64,000 nt of DNA from Paulinella micropora (GCA_009731375.1 BJOX01000027.1:3590-67589); one strand, 5' to 3'; positions 1-10,998 are shown, counted from the stretch's first letter. Numbers and translations are program-made. The notes: generated by a model not told the origin, from the sequence alone.

Positions 1-565
1 ATTTATAGTGTCTGTTCTTTTTTAACAAATCACTTACGGACTTGTCTCTTAATCCACTCCCTAAATCATCCAAAACAGAAACAACCTCTGGAGAAATATA
101 CTTGCTTGGTCGTTCTTTTGGTGCCTCTGCGGCGCTCTGTTTCTTTTCTTTTCCAAAGTATAAAAATTGTGGCTTCTCTATTTCTTCTTTGTCTTGTTTT
201 ACTTCTCCTTCGTGTTGCTCGTCATGTCTATTCAGTTTGTCTAACTCATAATCAATGACATTTACACCATCTGATTTAAGAAAGGTATATATTGCCATCG
301 GGTTTCCCCTGTTCTTAAAGTGCTTAACCATTGCTTTATAAATGTAGTCCTTGTGTATCGTTGAAGCAATAATGACAATACGGGTTTTTCTGTCTGTCGT
401 CCGTTTCAGTATTTCAAAGAGTGCTGTCGTTTTCCCGCTCTTCTTACGGGCGAGTAGAAATATGTTAGCATACGGCTCATTAAATAATTTATAACCTTTT
501 GCTTTTTTGTTTCCATCACCCTCTTGTTTTACGGGCTTCACCTTGACATTGTTAATCTTCATCAT
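1..565 (-). CDS. A32/FtsK-HerA-type DNA packaging ATPase (element A), partial
   Basis: This is the N-terminal ~188 residues of the genome-packaging ATPase of Polintons, which pumps viral DNA into the capsid. It starts at an ATGATG at 562-565 and runs off the left window edge. Walker A reads ARKKSGKTT and Walker B reads SVLDDLGSG. It is closely related to the complete 273-aa copy at 38675-39496, and no stop or frameshift is visible. It is downstream of the small-protein gene, as in element B. Confidence 0.88.
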   Translation of the reverse strand, partial: MMKINNVKVKPVKQEGDGNKKAKGYKLFNEPYANIFLLARKKSGKTTALFEILKRTTDRKTRIVIIASTIHKDYIYKAMVKHFKNRGNPMAIYTFLKSDGVNVIDYELDKLNRHDEQHEGEVKQDKEEIEKPQFLYFGKEKKQSAAEAPKERPSKYISPEVVSVLDDLGSGLRDKSVSDLLKKNRHYK

Positions 566-574
566 CGTATATTA

Positions 575-927
575 TTATCCTAAGAATTCTAAGCATATGA
601 CGATTCGGCCCGCTAAATTTCCTGTATCAATATTTCCGCTGTCGGTTTCAAGGACTTTAAATGTATATTGTCCGTCAGTCCATCCGACAACACCCAAATC
701 ATAACCGAGATTTGAAATGTTTGCTATATTACTATCAGCGAATGTGCAATTCTGTCCATATAAAGAATTCTGGTTTTAGTTTCCGTCTGGTCGTTCGTAT
801 AATGAATAAACTTAACATTCATTTTGGTTGGTGTGAATGACATTTGGATATTTTTATTAAATGTTTTGCTTCCTCCAGCAAAATCATTGCTCAGAAAAAT
901 AATCTTTTGGTATTTATAGTCAGCCAT
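575..927 (-). pseudogene. Broken copy of the small MADYKYQK protein gene (element A)
   Basis: The start MADYKYQKIIFLSNDF and the end IVICLEFLG match the 123-aa protein at 38176-38547. After YMDRI a short deletion shifts the frame (around 740-755), so the N-terminal ORF ends at 724 while the rest continues in another frame to 575. The family function is unknown. Its fixed place between the fiber block and the ATPase suggests a virion or packaging role, which is inference only. Confidence 0.8.
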
Positions 928-1019
928 GATGTACTCTATATTAGTGCTAATAAACTTTTTATTAATTAATATTTATGCTCTGACTGCCTGCGACTTTACT
1001 CACGGGTCAGTGAGAAAAA

Positions 1020-1187
1020 AATGAGAGTTGTGTTTATTGTATAAAGCAAGGTATTGAAACAAAATTTAAATGTGTGTATAAACCTATGAGTGATTGGTGT
1101 GTTAGTTTTGATGAAGCAATTCCTTTAATATGTTCAAATGATGCTATGTGGTATAAAACTCAAGTATATGAATGTTCATTTCTTTGA
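1020..1187 (+). CDS. Small Cys-rich conserved ORF without a clear ATG (element A)
   Basis: A 55-codon open frame rich in Cys and Trp (ETKFKCVYKPMSDWCV; ends ECSFL) has a counterpart in the same place and orientation in element B (37911-38078, minus). Differences between the copies are concentrated at third codon positions, which indicates coding selection. There is no ATG upstream in frame; an in-frame TGA precedes it. Translation may begin at the internal ATG of MSDWCV, at a non-AUG codon, or after an unseen splice. It faces the small-protein gene across a shared upstream region and overlaps the two-TM pseudogene convergently. Confidence 0.55.
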   Translation, partial: NESCVYCIKQGIETKFKCVYKPMSDWCVSFDEAIPLICSNDAMWYKTQVYECSFL

Positions 1188-1520
1188 GCTAGAAGGTGAT
1201 GGAAGGCAAATGCCGATAAGCAATGTTAAAATACCGACATAAGTGTTAGCAACCTCGCACGGCAAGTTCTTTTCAGATAGCCTCACGATACAAAGTGTTA
1301 AATGGCAATAATGATACCCATTTGAAATAAGTATTTAATAAGTCTGCTGTCTGTCGGTCTGTCATTTATACAACAACAATTCCAGTTATCTTCCAATTCG
1401 TGCTCTACTTTTTTTTTCCTCATTCTTCAATGAAATGTCTAAAACTCTATTTTTCAACTCTGGTGTTAGTTCGCCGTCTATTTCAATGACTGGCGGTGGG
1501 GGGTGTAATCTAGGAGGCAT
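1176..1520 (-). pseudogene. Two-TM small protein gene, frameshifted (element A)
   Basis: It begins MPPRLHPPPP just inside the 3' end of the fiber gene, as in element B (37578-37922), and ends with the same Ser-rich tail (CLPS...SSSK). The stretch ELTPELKNRVLD and the hydrophobic ending are conserved. Single-base indels in an A-run near 1420 and in the first membrane segment near 1303 disrupt the frame. Function unknown; the intact homologue predicts a membrane protein. Confidence 0.75.
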
Positions 1521-4444
1521 TAGTAGAAAATACGACTGCTCGGATTTCGGCTAGTTGGTTTGCTTGGTCTTGTAGTATATTCATGAGATTATTATTTTGT
1601 TTTTCTAAATTAACTACCTTTTCTGATAATTGTTGAACGGCCTTAATTAATGGTGCGATAAACTCGGGATAACCTATACCATAACCGACATCACCACTAT
1701 CAACACATTTAACATCGTCTGGATTAACACTCACACCTTTCAATTCGTATTCTTTTCTTTGCTTTGGACACGGAACCATAATTGTTTCTTTTAGAAAACC
1801 GCCAAAATCTAGCATATCCATTTCTGTTAGTATTTCTTCTAATTCCTGTGCTATTAAGCCAGTCCTACATTTCTTTTTGTCATCAATCATACGATAGCAA
1901 ACTGGATTTAACTTATTAATAAAATCTAAGCCTAAACATTCCTTTATATCTTCTTTTTTTCTCCTGTCTGAATATTGAATTGGATTAGACAATACCCATA
2001 ATTGCCCATCGCTTGCTTTCAAAGACATTAAAGCAGTATTTGAATTATTCTCCCATATGAACCCACTCGTTGAAGAACCATTCACTCTAAATCTAATAGC
2101 ATAAGAAGTTAATCCTCCGCCTACTCCTCCTGCTGGTGCCGTTCCTGTTCCACTTAATGCTTTATTTGACCCAGACTGGCTCATATAAATCCCCCAGTTT
2201 GAATCTCCAATGTCCCACATAAATATTCCTCTCGCATTCGTCCCGTCTGTTTGTCCTTGACTTGCTATTTTCGCCCCATTAGTTGATGCTGATGCCGTTG
2301 TTAGTGTGCCTGTGTATGTAATCCCCGCATTTGCTGTTATTGCCTTTGAAGCAGTAATTCCCGCATTACCAATTCTAAATAATTCATTTGTGGCACCATA
2401 GTAAAATATGTGATTATCAGTTGAAGCATTAACATTATAAATCAATGTATTACTAGCAATACCAAATCCATAAAATCCAGTTGTTGATGGTGTTCCACTA
2501 TCATACAAAACCAGTTTATTGTTTGCCAACGCACTTCTATCAATAAACACACTTTTACCCGCTCCTACTACTATATTGTCGCTTGTTGTTAATGTTGTTC
2601 TTGATATCCCCGCACTAGCCGTTATCAACCCTTTTGTCCATAAAGTCCCGTTTAATCCATTCAATGACATCAACAATTGATCTGCTGAATTTTCCCACAC
2701 AAAACCATCCGACGAAGCATTACCACTCCTAAATCTTACAGCAAAGCCTGAAATATCGTTGCCTGCCACCGCTGTTCCTCCACCTAATGATTTACCAGCC
2801 CCCGGTTGAGCCATATAAATACCCCATCCTGAGTTGTCTATATCCCACAGAAATATACCCTGTCCATTTCCTCCATCTACTTTATTTTGAATAGATAACT
2901 TACAACCGCCATCTGCCGTTATTAATCCGCTCGCCGTTAGTGTAGTCGTTGATATACCCGCGGTTGAAGTAATTGTCGTTCCAGTTATTGTTCCGCCATT
3001 TGTTATATTGTTTGAGTTCATATCTAAGGCACCATAAAACCGCATACCGCCAGCATTGTTAAAACGGACAATGTCAGACGAAGCACTTTTATTATCCAAA
3101 AGTTTTGAAATATAAAGTCCCGCCCCTTTTNNNNNNNNNNNNNNNNNNNNNNNNNNNNNNNNNNNNNNNNNNNNNNNNNNNNNNNNNNNNNNNNNNNNNN
3201 NNNNNNNNNNNNNNNNNNNNNNNNNNNNNNNNNNNNNNNNNNNNNNNNNNNNNNNNNNNNNNNNNNNNNNNNNNNNNNNNNNNNNNNNNNNNNNNNNNNN
3301 NNNNNNNNNNNNNNNNNNNNNNNNNNNNNNNNNNNNNNNNNNNNNNNNNNNNNNNNNNNNNNNNNNNNNNNNNNNNNNNNNNNNNNNNNNNNNNNNNNNN
3401 NNNNNNNNNNNNNNNNNNNNNNNNNNNNNNNNNNNNNNNNNNNNNNNNNNNNNNNNNNNNNNNNNNNNNNNNNNNNNNNNNNNNNNNNNNNNNNNNNNNN
3501 NNNNNNNNNNNNNNNNNNNNNNNNNNNNNNNNNNNNNNNNNNNNNNNNNNNNNNNNNNNNNNNNNNNNNNNNNNNNNNNNNNNNNNNNNNNNNNNNNNNN
3601 NNNNNNNNNNNNNNNNNNNNNNNNNNNNNNNNNNNNNNNNNNNNNNNNNNNNNNNNNNNNNNNNNNNNNNNNNNNNNNNNNNNNNNNNNNNNNNNNNNNN
3701 NNNNNNNNNNNNNNNNNNNNNNNNNNNNNNNNNNNNNNNNNNNNNNNNNNNNNNNNNNNNNNNNNNNNNNNNNNNNNNNNNNNNNNNNNNNNNNNNNNNN
3801 NNNNNNNNNNNNNNNNNNNNNNNNNNNNNNNNNNNNNNNNNNNNNNNNNNNNNNNNNNNNNNNNNNNNNNNNNNNNNNNNNNNNNNNNNNNNNNNNNNNN
3901 NNNNNNNNNNNNNNNNNNNNNNNNNNNNNNNNNNNNNNNNNNNNNNNNNNNNNNNNNNNNNNNNNNNNNNNNNNNNNNNNNNNNNNNNNNNNNNNNNNNN
4001 NNNNNNNNNNNNNNNNNNNNNNNNNNNNNNNNNNNNNNNNNNNNNNNNNNNNNNNNNNNNNNNNNNNNNNNNNNNNNNNNNNNNNNNNNNNNNNNNGTGT
4101 TGAGTTGAGGCTTTGACTTCATCATTATCCCTTACTCGCTGCTCTGTGTAGTATAAACGGCTTCCTTCTTTGATATCCGTAGTTGATTTTAAAGCGAGAC
4201 GTGTGTCAAAGCGGTTATCAGTCCAATAATAATTAAGTCCTTCTTTAATGTCCGCGGTGCTTTTGGTAGCCAGTCGTGTATCAAATCGATCGTCAGTGTA
4301 ATAAAGATTTATGGGGTCAGCATCTTCTGGCACTCTGTCTGTATTCAGACCGACTATGTTTGTGTTCGTTAAGTCAAGGTTAAGTATATTTAGACTATCA
4401 ACAGCCAACTCATTAAGGCCAAGTAATGATTTATATTGGGACAT
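1510..4444 (-). CDS. Fiber/spike protein with C-terminal S74 intramolecular chaperone (element A)
   Basis: The N-terminus MSQYKSLLGLNELAVDSL is nearly identical to the element B fiber (33917-37588). Three YYTD.RFDTRL repeats follow (two in element B), then a 966-bp assembly gap, then repeats of the form ITASAGISTTTLT. The C-terminus has the S74 autoprotease signature YSDRRKKEDIK, where endosialidase-type chaperones cut themselves at the Ser, and a final coiled coil EKVVNLEKQNNNLMNILQDQ. The likely role is host attachment on the virion surface. The middle receptor-type modules differ from element B while both ends are conserved. Confidence 0.85.
3131..4096. other. Assembly gap inside the fiber gene
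   Basis: A run of 966 N. The fiber frame is consistent on either side only if the gap size is approximately right; the two flanking ORF fragments lie in different frames, so the gap length is probably an estimate. Confidence 0.95.
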
Positions 4445-4498
4445 TATATTATTTAATTATTTATTTAAAAATACTAAAATATATTAATCTTAGTATAA

Positions 4499-5011
4499 AT
4501 GCCGTCGCCCGAAGCAAGTCGCAAGAATTGGGGTAAGGCCGTGGAAAGTATTAAGAGCAAAAAGCAACATAAGGTTGAAATAGCAAAAGAGAAATTAGCA
4601 AAGTGTAGAAAGGCTTATGTAGGCGATGATGAAGAGATGGAGGAAAAGATAAACCGCATGGCCGAAATTGGTGTTGCTAATGATATCATTAATGGAAAAG
4701 ACCAAGATGATACACCAGAAGAAAGCAGTGATAGCGATGAAGAATGTGATTTTACTGATATCATTGCTGAAAAGATGGCTAAAATGAAAATAAGAAGAAA
4801 GAAAGCGGAAGCAAAGAAGAAAGTAAGTAAAAAGCCTGTGCCTGAGCCTGATGAGAGCGAAAGCGAAAGTGAAGAAAGTGAAGAAGAAATACCAGTAAAG
4901 AAAGGTAAAGGTAAAAAGTCAAACATATCTGTTAATGTTTATAATCAAGCAGAAAAACCAAGCAAGAAAGAAAAAAATAATGATACCGAAAAATGTTTCT
5001 TAAAATTCTAA
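4499..5011 (+). CDS. Acidic/basic low-complexity protein (element A)
   Basis: A 170-aa protein, homologous to 33339-33848 in element B. The N-terminal half is Lys/Glu-rich and probably helical, the middle is acidic (ESESEESEEE), and the conserved end is SVNVYNQ followed by NDTEKCFLKF. It lies 9 bp upstream of the integrase and divergent from the fiber gene, the same order as in element B. I do not recognise a domain. It could be an integrase partner or a DNA-binding or core protein. Confidence 0.75.
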   Translation: MPSPEASRKNWGKAVESIKSKKQHKVEIAKEKLAKCRKAYVGDDEEMEEKINRMAEIGVANDIINGKDQDDTPEESSDSDEECDFTDIIAEKMAKMKIRRKKAEAKKKVSKKPVPEPDESESESEESEEEIPVKKGKGKKSNISVNVYNQAEKPSKKEKNNDTEKCFLKF

Positions 5012-5020
5012 TAATATACA

Positions 5021-6008
5021 ATGGATAATAAACATACTCAGCAACAAGAAACTCCTGAGCAGACAGAGCGGAAAGAAAAACTTGAAGAAGTGGCCGAAAT
5101 ACATTTTCAATCAAAGCCCGCTAAGATATGGAACACGATAACATCACCAGAAGCAAAACCACTAAGTCAAGTATTTATTGATTTAATGGATATGTCAAAG
5201 GTTGCAACAAAGAAAGGTAATGCTAACTATAATTTTGGATTAGTTGCTATTGATGTATATAGCCGTCGTGGGTGGATTGAGCCAGTCAAAAATAAAACAA
5301 CTGGTTATGTCTTAGAAGGGTTAAAAAAATATTTACCAAAAAAGTTCCTGAAAGAATTACTTCAGATAATGGTGGCGAATTCAAAGGACAAGTGGCTGAA
5401 TATTTCAGACAAAATAATATTGAACATAGGACTGTCCAAGTAGGCGATCACAGAACAATGGGTATAATTGATAGGTTTATTAGAACAATACGAAATGAAT
5501 TAAACTTAATATGGGACTTTAATGAAAATTTTCAATGGGTTCCTATTATTCATGAGGTTGTTGATGCTTGTAATAAAACATATCATACAACAATTAAAGC
5601 AGTTCCGATTAATGTTTTTGAAGGGACTGAAAAAAACACTCAAGAAATATACAGAAATCCTTTAATTAATGAATTCCCTAAGGGTACAAGAGTGAGAAAG
5701 GAATTAGAAAGAACTATTTTTTCTAAAGGCGACAAGCAATTCAGTAAAACTATATTTAAGGTTAAGGGCCGTAAAGGCTTCAAAGTTATACTATCAGAAG
5801 AAGACTTAGTCCGACCGTCAGAGTTATTAAAGACTAATGTTGAAGAGCACCATAAAGAAGAAGAACCGAAGGAGCAGTTATCGGAAAAAGTAAAACAAAT
5901 TACAAAAGAGAAAAAAATATTAATTTATTAAAATCATTGGATGTAAAACCGGAAAACATACGGAGCAGTGCTAGAATCAAAAAGAAAGTTGAAAAGTTGG
6001 ACCTTTAA
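5021..6008 (+). pseudogene. rve-type integrase, frameshifted (element A)
   Basis: A retroviral-superfamily integrase of the Polinton type, which would insert the element and make 6-bp target duplications. The first ORF (5021-5443) holds QVFIDLMDMS with the first catalytic Asp. After an A-rich tract near 5340 the frame changes, and the second ORF (from 5392) carries GDHRTMGIIDRF, with Asp where most family members have Glu. The SDNGGE motif with the second Asp falls in the switched frame. A further indel near 5915 cuts off the conserved tail (KPENIRSSARIKKK), which resumes to 6008. Inactive as assembled. Confidence 0.85.
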
Positions 6009-6123
6009 TAAAAAAAAATTAAAACGAAACATTTGGAATAACTTTCTCTTCTAGATTAGTATTTGTTTAACATATCATTAATATCAATCTAGAAGAAAAC
6101 GTTATTCTTAGCAACTGATTTAA

Positions 6124-6854
6124 TTAACGGATGAACTTAGCTTTGTAAATAGTTTTCACCACTCTTCCAAAATGAGAAACAATCTCCGCCACATTAGGCC
6201 ATGTTCTCACCATAATCATATCAGTTTCTCCTACACGAGGCTCAAATACGACGACATACTCTGAAATTTCTTGTGGAGCCGAGCGGTATCCCCAGACAAC
6301 AACAGCAATAGAATTTGGCACCTCTGCAGAATAATATTTTGCATTTCCTGCCTTCTTATCTATTACTACATTAACATCGCTAATTCTAATCACGACATTT
6401 CTGCTGCCAGTTGGTCTTCCCCCCTTTTTTGCACCTTTTTTCCTAGCACCTCTAGGCCTCAACCAGTCAGGAACTTCTTCTACACTCATGTTCTTTCTAT
6501 CTTCTGTTACCTCCTAATCATACAGGCAATAAAACAAACAATAGAAGAAAAATGATTTACCTCAACAGCAGTGTCGGTGACGTCTTTTTCCTCTGTTTGC
6601 TATACACACACATAAAGGAAAGCAAAAAAATAAACTTATTACCAGAACACGTGCATCGCGTGCGTCCTGTGCTTCTTGCTGTGCCTCAAGCAGGGCCATA
6701 GCACCCTATACAAGAAACCGCATACACATAAAACAAAAAGCATAAATGAAATTAGTCAATAGACATTTGCCCCAAGTGACTAAATTACCTCATTTTCAGG
6801 CTCTTCCTGCTCTGGGTCGTCGTGTCGCTCCTCTTCAGGCTCGTTGTCCGACAT
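6124..6854 (-). CDS. Spliced gene for an acidic-N-terminus, basic DNA-binding-like protein (element A)
   Basis: Four exons on the minus strand give one phase-consistent ORF of 182 aa: 6789-6854 (start MSDNEPEEE), 6643-6705, 6561-6590 and 6124-6513. Introns begin GTAA and end AG. The protein has an acidic N-terminus, then a basic stretch (RPRGARKKGAKKGGRPTGSR), then a ~95-aa domain. The element B homologue at 31665-32215 has three exons with the same acidic-basic-domain order (KRRGGRKPKTPNVVV). Function unknown; a chromatin or DNA-binding role is an inference. The other genes of this element look intronless. Confidence 0.72.
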
Positions 6855-7143
6855 CCTGCAACACACAAAAACAGCAAGGGTTTGGACTTCTTGTCTTAGC
6901 CACTTTGGGAATTCTGAAAAAGTCGCAGAATGAAAAAAAGAAACAGACAAAAACACGTGATAGAATTTCTGGAATACCTGCTGACAATTTGAAATGCAGA
7001 TAAAAAGGAAAAGCGAAAGTTTTTTTCACACCATAGCCCAGAAAACACCAACTTTAGCCACTTGGTGCGGTATTTTTTTTGCTTGCACCAACTCTGACAC
7101 TGGACAACTTTTGGTGTTTATCAAAAACAAACAATAAGCGAAA

Positions 7144-7596
7144 GTGATGAAGAAAGTGGAAAGAGAAGAACCGAACCGATGGTTTGAGAAACTAAAGGAT
7201 AAACCTTACTTTGAAATAAATAGACTTAAGATACGAAATGAAACAAGAAATGAAATAATACAAAGCAGACTTGACGAGAATGAAAAAGAAAAGATTGAGT
7301 TGGAGAAACAAAAAAGAGACTGCGAAAATAAAGCAAACGCAATTGACGAAATACTTGCGAAACGAATGGGAGAAAGAGAAAGAAAAGACAAAATTGAACA
7401 AATGAAACGAGAAAAAAAGAGAGAAGAAGAACAAAAGAAAAAACAATTAAGATTATTTGAACATTGGTTAAGTGCTGAAAATCAACCAATGGGAGTTGAT
7501 GATGAAATAAAAGCACGAAAGATGATTGATAGTGGAAAAACAACATCAGAAATAATTCAGACATATGAGAAATACAAAAGACAGAGAATTAATTGA
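7144..7596 (+). CDS. Coiled-coil protein near the terminus (element A)
   Basis: A 150-aa, strongly charged helical protein. The end (LFEHWLSAENQPMGVDDEIK, then a YEKYKRQRIN-like tail) aligns with the element B protein at 31099-31572 (LLDSWLLARKQPLSLREEEQ). In element B this gene reads inward from the terminal repeat; here it reads outward toward 7931, so a local inversion has happened in one lineage. No known domain is recognised. Confidence 0.72.
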   Translation: MMKKVEREEPNRWFEKLKDKPYFEINRLKIRNETRNEIIQSRLDENEKEKIELEKQKRDCENKANAIDEILAKRMGERERKDKIEQMKREKKREEEQKKKQLRLFEHWLSAENQPMGVDDEIKARKMIDSGKTTSEIIQTYEKYKRQRIN

Positions 7597-7848
7597 AATA
7601 GTAGTTTTTACTACTAACTCCTTTTGCGTATAGGAGTATAAACTAGTGCGTATTCAATTTTAACCAAAAACAAAAAAAAATTGGGCGAAAGCCCTCTTCA
7701 TTTCAAATGAATTTTATCTACCATACTTGTTTGTGTGGTAGGTGGTCGAACTGGAAAAAGACTTCAAAAAGGTAATTTAATAATAATTATTTAAAGGTAG
7801 CTGTTTTTCTTTCTTTTGTCTGTCTGTATTTGTTATAAATAGGAAGAC

Positions 7849-7882
7849 GAAATAACGAACAAGAGCCGTTGTTCGTTATTTC
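7849..7882. repeat. Perfect 14-bp inverted repeat with 6-nt loop
   Basis: GAAATAACGAACAA (7849-7862) and its exact reverse complement (7869-7882) flank GAGCCG, ending 14 bp before the conserved terminal repeat of element A. No equivalent is seen in element B. It could be a cruciform or a terminator for the outward-reading coiled-coil gene. Confidence 0.8.
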
Positions 7883-7895
7883 TAGAGAAACTGCA

Positions 7896-7931
7896 CTGAA
7901 AAAGTGTGCCGAAGTGGCCCCCTATACTACT
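7896..7931. repeat. Right terminal inverted repeat of element A
   Basis: The reverse complement starts AGTAGTATAGGGGGCCACTT and matches the element B termini at about 32 of the outer 36 bases, then diverges. This marks the outer edge of element A. Confidence 0.85.
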
Positions 7932-8420
7932 GGTGTGTGTGCGTGTGCGGGCGCGCGCTTTTGTGTGTGTGTGTGTGTGTGTTTGTGTTTGTGTTCGTGT
8001 ATGTTTGTATGTATGTATTATGTGTGTTGGTGTGTATGTGTGTGTGCATGAGCGTGAGTGTGTGCGTGTGTGTGATGGTGTGTTTCCTCGTGTTTGTCTT
8101 TGTGTGTATGTATGTATGTATGTATGTATGTATTATGTGTGTTGGTGTGTATGTGTCTGTGTGCGTGAGCGTGAGTGTGTGCGTGTGATGGTGTTTCCTC
8201 GTGTTTGTCTTTGTGTGTATGTATGTATGTATGTATTATGTATGTGTTTGGTGTGTTTGTGTTTATGTATTTGAATGTATGTTCGTGTTATGTGCCTGTT
8301 TATGTGTGTAGGTTTGTGTGTGTGTGTGTGTGTGTGTATGTGTGTGGGTGGGTGGGTGGGTGGGTGTGGGCGTGCGTTGGTGTGTTGGTGTTTGTATTAA
8401 CGCTCCAAGTAGTTTACATT
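7932..8420. repeat. GT/GTAT-type microsatellite
   Basis: A nearly continuous purine-pyrimidine alternation (TG, TATG and GGGT units), partly a ~120-bp higher-order repeat (the TTTCCTCGTGTTTGTC block occurs at ~8086 and ~8190). ORFs here are artefacts. The GT-rich target suggests element A inserted into this microsatellite. Confidence 0.85.
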
Positions 8421-8529
8421 TTCCTTTGGTAGGTTGCAAGGTGCCAGACCAGTGCACCAGGGATCCCAGCAACCCCAACGATCATTCGTTTGGCTCCGTG
8501 TTTTCGGTCACGGGGGATGAGAAAGAAAG

Positions 8530-8770
8530 CGAGCGAGAGCGAGAGAGAGAGAGAGAGAGAGTAAACAGCTGCGGAGACTGTGTGGGAATGTGTGCGTTGT
8601 GTTGGTATTTGTTTGCATGTGTCAGTATGTACTATTATGTGTGTCAGTCTGTGTGTATGTGTGTGACTTGTGTGTGTGTGTGCATGTGTGTGTTGTGTTG
8701 GTATTTGTGTGCATGTGTACGTATGTACTATTATGTGTGTCAGTCTGTGTGTATGTGTATACCTATGTAA
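8530..8770. repeat. GA then GT microsatellites
   Basis: (GA)n at about 8540-8562 is followed by TGTG/TATG-rich DNA with a duplicated ~110-bp block (GTGTTGGTATTTGT occurs twice). No gene supported. Confidence 0.7.
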
Positions 8771-8789
8771 ATATGGAGCTTTAGTAACA

Positions 8790-8899
8790 TATTTTACTAT
8801 TGCGAAGTGAAATCTATACGTTTGAGAAATCAAAAGCGAAATTAGAAGCACAGGAGAGAGAGCCATACTCAAGACACTAACGCTTTTTCCTCTTTCAAA
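8790..8899. repeat. Dispersed repeat, copy 1
   Basis: About 110 bp shared with 13100-13215 (both contain GACACTAACGCT followed by TTTCCT.TTTCAAA). It is cut by an assembly gap here. Origin unknown. Confidence 0.7.
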
Positions 8900-9441
8900 N
8901 NNNNNNNNNNNNNNNNNNNNNNNNNNNNNNNNNNNNNNNNNNNNNNNNNNNNNNNNNNNNNNNNNNNNNNNNNNNNNNNNNNNNNNNNNNNNNNNNNNNN
9001 NNNNNNNNNNNNNNNNNNNNNNNNNNNNNNNNNNNNNNNNNNNNNNNNNNNNNNNNNNNNNNNNNNNNNNNNNNNNNNNNNNNNNNNNNNNNNNNNNNNN
9101 NNNNNNNNNNNNNNNNNNNNNNNNNNNNNNNNNNNNNNNNNNNNNNNNNNNNNNNNNNNNNNNNNNNNNNNNNNNNNNNNNNNNNNNNNNNNNNNNNNNN
9201 NNNNNNNNNNNNNNNNNNNNNNNNNNNNNNNNNNNNNNNNNNNNNNNNNNNNNNNNNNNNNNNNNNNNNNNNNNNNNNNNNNNNNNNNNNNNNNNNNNNN
9301 NNNNNNNNNNNNNNNNNNNNNNNNNNNNNNNNNNNNNNNNNNNNNNNNNNNNNNNNNNNNNNNNNNNNNNNNNNNNNNNNNNNNNNNNNNNNNNNNNNNN
9401 NNNNNNNNNNNNNNNNNNNNNNNNNNNNNNNNNNNNNNNNN
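8900..9441. other. Assembly gap
   Basis: Run of N ending in a poly-C stretch. Confidence 0.95.
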
Positions 9442-10098
9442 CCCCCCCCCCCCCAGACCTAACGGTTGAGTTGAGTTGCGTACAGAATGAGTGATTAACG
9501 AACGAAGTATGTTGTCTCACTAAAAAAACATGTTCAAAAGGAAAAAGAGAGGTGGGTGAGTCTCTTAAACCATTGGGAGAGTAGATGCGTCTATACTGGC
9601 GCGATGCAGACGATGATCAGCCGGGGCCGGATATCCATGAATTGCAGCGGGACTGGGACAATTGAGGCACAGTAGCGAGCGTTGATATCGGGAGGCGATG
9701 TCGAGCCGTGGAAAATTAGATGGCCGGGTATCTCATAGCCAAGATGAACCAATGAAGCACCAAGTGTGCCGTGCCGATATAACCACTGAGGGGTTCAAGT
9801 TCGGTGAGAATAATCGTTGACCTGCAGGCATAAGAAGCGATCAAGGACTTACATGGGTACACCGGTCATGGCGTAATATTTCCAGGGACGATGACGGTTC
9901 AAGTGGGAAAAGCGCTGGGCGGGGGGCGGGTGAAGCCATTACGATGGGTAAAACCTACTTGAGAGTGATGGGGGATGGCTATTCCTTATGTGAAGGATTT
10001 GCCGATGATGATAATACCTAAGTGGCGCTAAGGAACTGTGGTGAGAAACCAATCGCTGTTCCTATTCTTCTTTTAAAACGATGTCAAAGTTGACTTGC
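9442..10098. other. Unassigned region beside a retroelement remnant
   Basis: Moderately GC-rich unique sequence without a convincing ORF. It lies downstream (minus strand) of an RNase H-like ORF, so it may be the decayed integrase end of the same retrotransposon; I could not identify integrase motifs. Confidence 0.3.
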
Positions 10099-10998
10099 TT
10101 AAGCGGTGCGGGGAGCGGGTGAAGTAGCGACAAAAGGGTATTTGTAGCTCCATTCCATACGGAGGCCAAAGAGTAACCAAACTAAGTTGTCTTCAAATCC
10201 GATTTGGTGACACGCGTCGACGGTTTCTTGTAGAAGGGTACGATGCGGGATGTAGTCAATGCGGTCTTCCGGCATGAGTAGAGCGAATGGCTTCTGAAGG
10301 GCGAACAAAGTCCGCGCGACGGTAAGAAAGCAGTCAGCACAGGGGATGACAATAGCCAAATCCCACGGGGCACGAATGGATCGTGTTTTTAGGCTAGCGC
10401 GAATGATGCGACAAGGGAGGATTCCGAGTTTCCTCTCCAAAGCGGTGCTTGTGCCGTCGATGGCGAGCCACAGAGTAGAATCTGCTCTGGGCAGTGGAAT
10501 GGTTGCAAGGAGCCGTATGGTAGCTTCGGCTTCATCGACATGGGTCGGGACAGCTGAGTTCATGCGGGGAGCACGAGGCAAATCATCCTGGAGGAGTATT
10601 TGTTTACCAGGGGAGTATTCGATTTTGGGTCTCAGTGTCTGTAGATGTTTCGGAATCCATCCGACGAGCATAGGGTAGCGAGTTTGCCATGACCACATAA
10701 GTGGTTTGGGGTTGGCGGCGATGGTAAATTCCCAGTCGCTAGCGTTGCGGAAGTAGCGGCATTGTTGAACTCCATACATGACGCCATAGGCTTCTTGCGT
10801 GTAGGTCGTCCAGTGGGTTTCCGTGTTCCTGAACTTATGAAAGAAGGATAGGATGACCGGGGCGCGATGGTCAGATCCAGCGTGAAGCGTGCCAGTGACG
10901 CCTCTGTGGTTGACATCTGTCCGTAGGTAGACGTCACAACGGGGCGCACACTTGGTCGGGGCAGGGGGCGATGTAGCCTCGGGGCTGGGTTCTTTCAA
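10099..10998 (-). pseudogene. Ty3/gypsy-type RNase H region, retrotransposon remnant
   Basis: A 299-aa ORF whose first 150 residues follow the gypsy RT-RNase H pattern: a first strand with D and G.TGTL, then APVILSFFHKF, a WTTYTQEAYGVMYG helix, and IEYSPGKQILLQDDLPRAPR, the equivalent of the YxPGkxNxxADALSR end. No polymerase core precedes it in frame. Read with the upstream fragment at 11077-11502 this is a truncated element, not a working gene. Confidence 0.55.

Larger units (their letters stand above)
1..7931. mobile_element. Polinton/Maverick-type element A (right part, left end outside window)
   Basis: Gene content matches element B at 30664-51831: packaging ATPase, MADYKYQK-type small protein, two-TM protein, S74 fiber, K/E-rich protein, rve integrase, spliced basic protein and coiled-coil protein. 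The right end at 7931 is the reverse complement of a terminus beginning AGTAGTATAG, shared with element B, and the next six bases (7932-7937, GGTGTG) would be the target duplication. The left terminus, capsid genes and polymerase must lie beyond base 1. Several genes are frameshifted, so this copy looks inactive. Confidence 0.9.

Noticed and set aside
8420-8520. Minus-strand RMIVGVAGIPGA resembling a P-loop kinase exon
   Set aside because: The GKS/T that should follow is absent and there is no neighbouring exon; too short to support.
8414-9520. ORFs running through runs of N (also 12145, 14001-15475, 16911-17876, 52237-52985)
   Set aside because: They exist only because N is read as open; no real coding evidence on either side.
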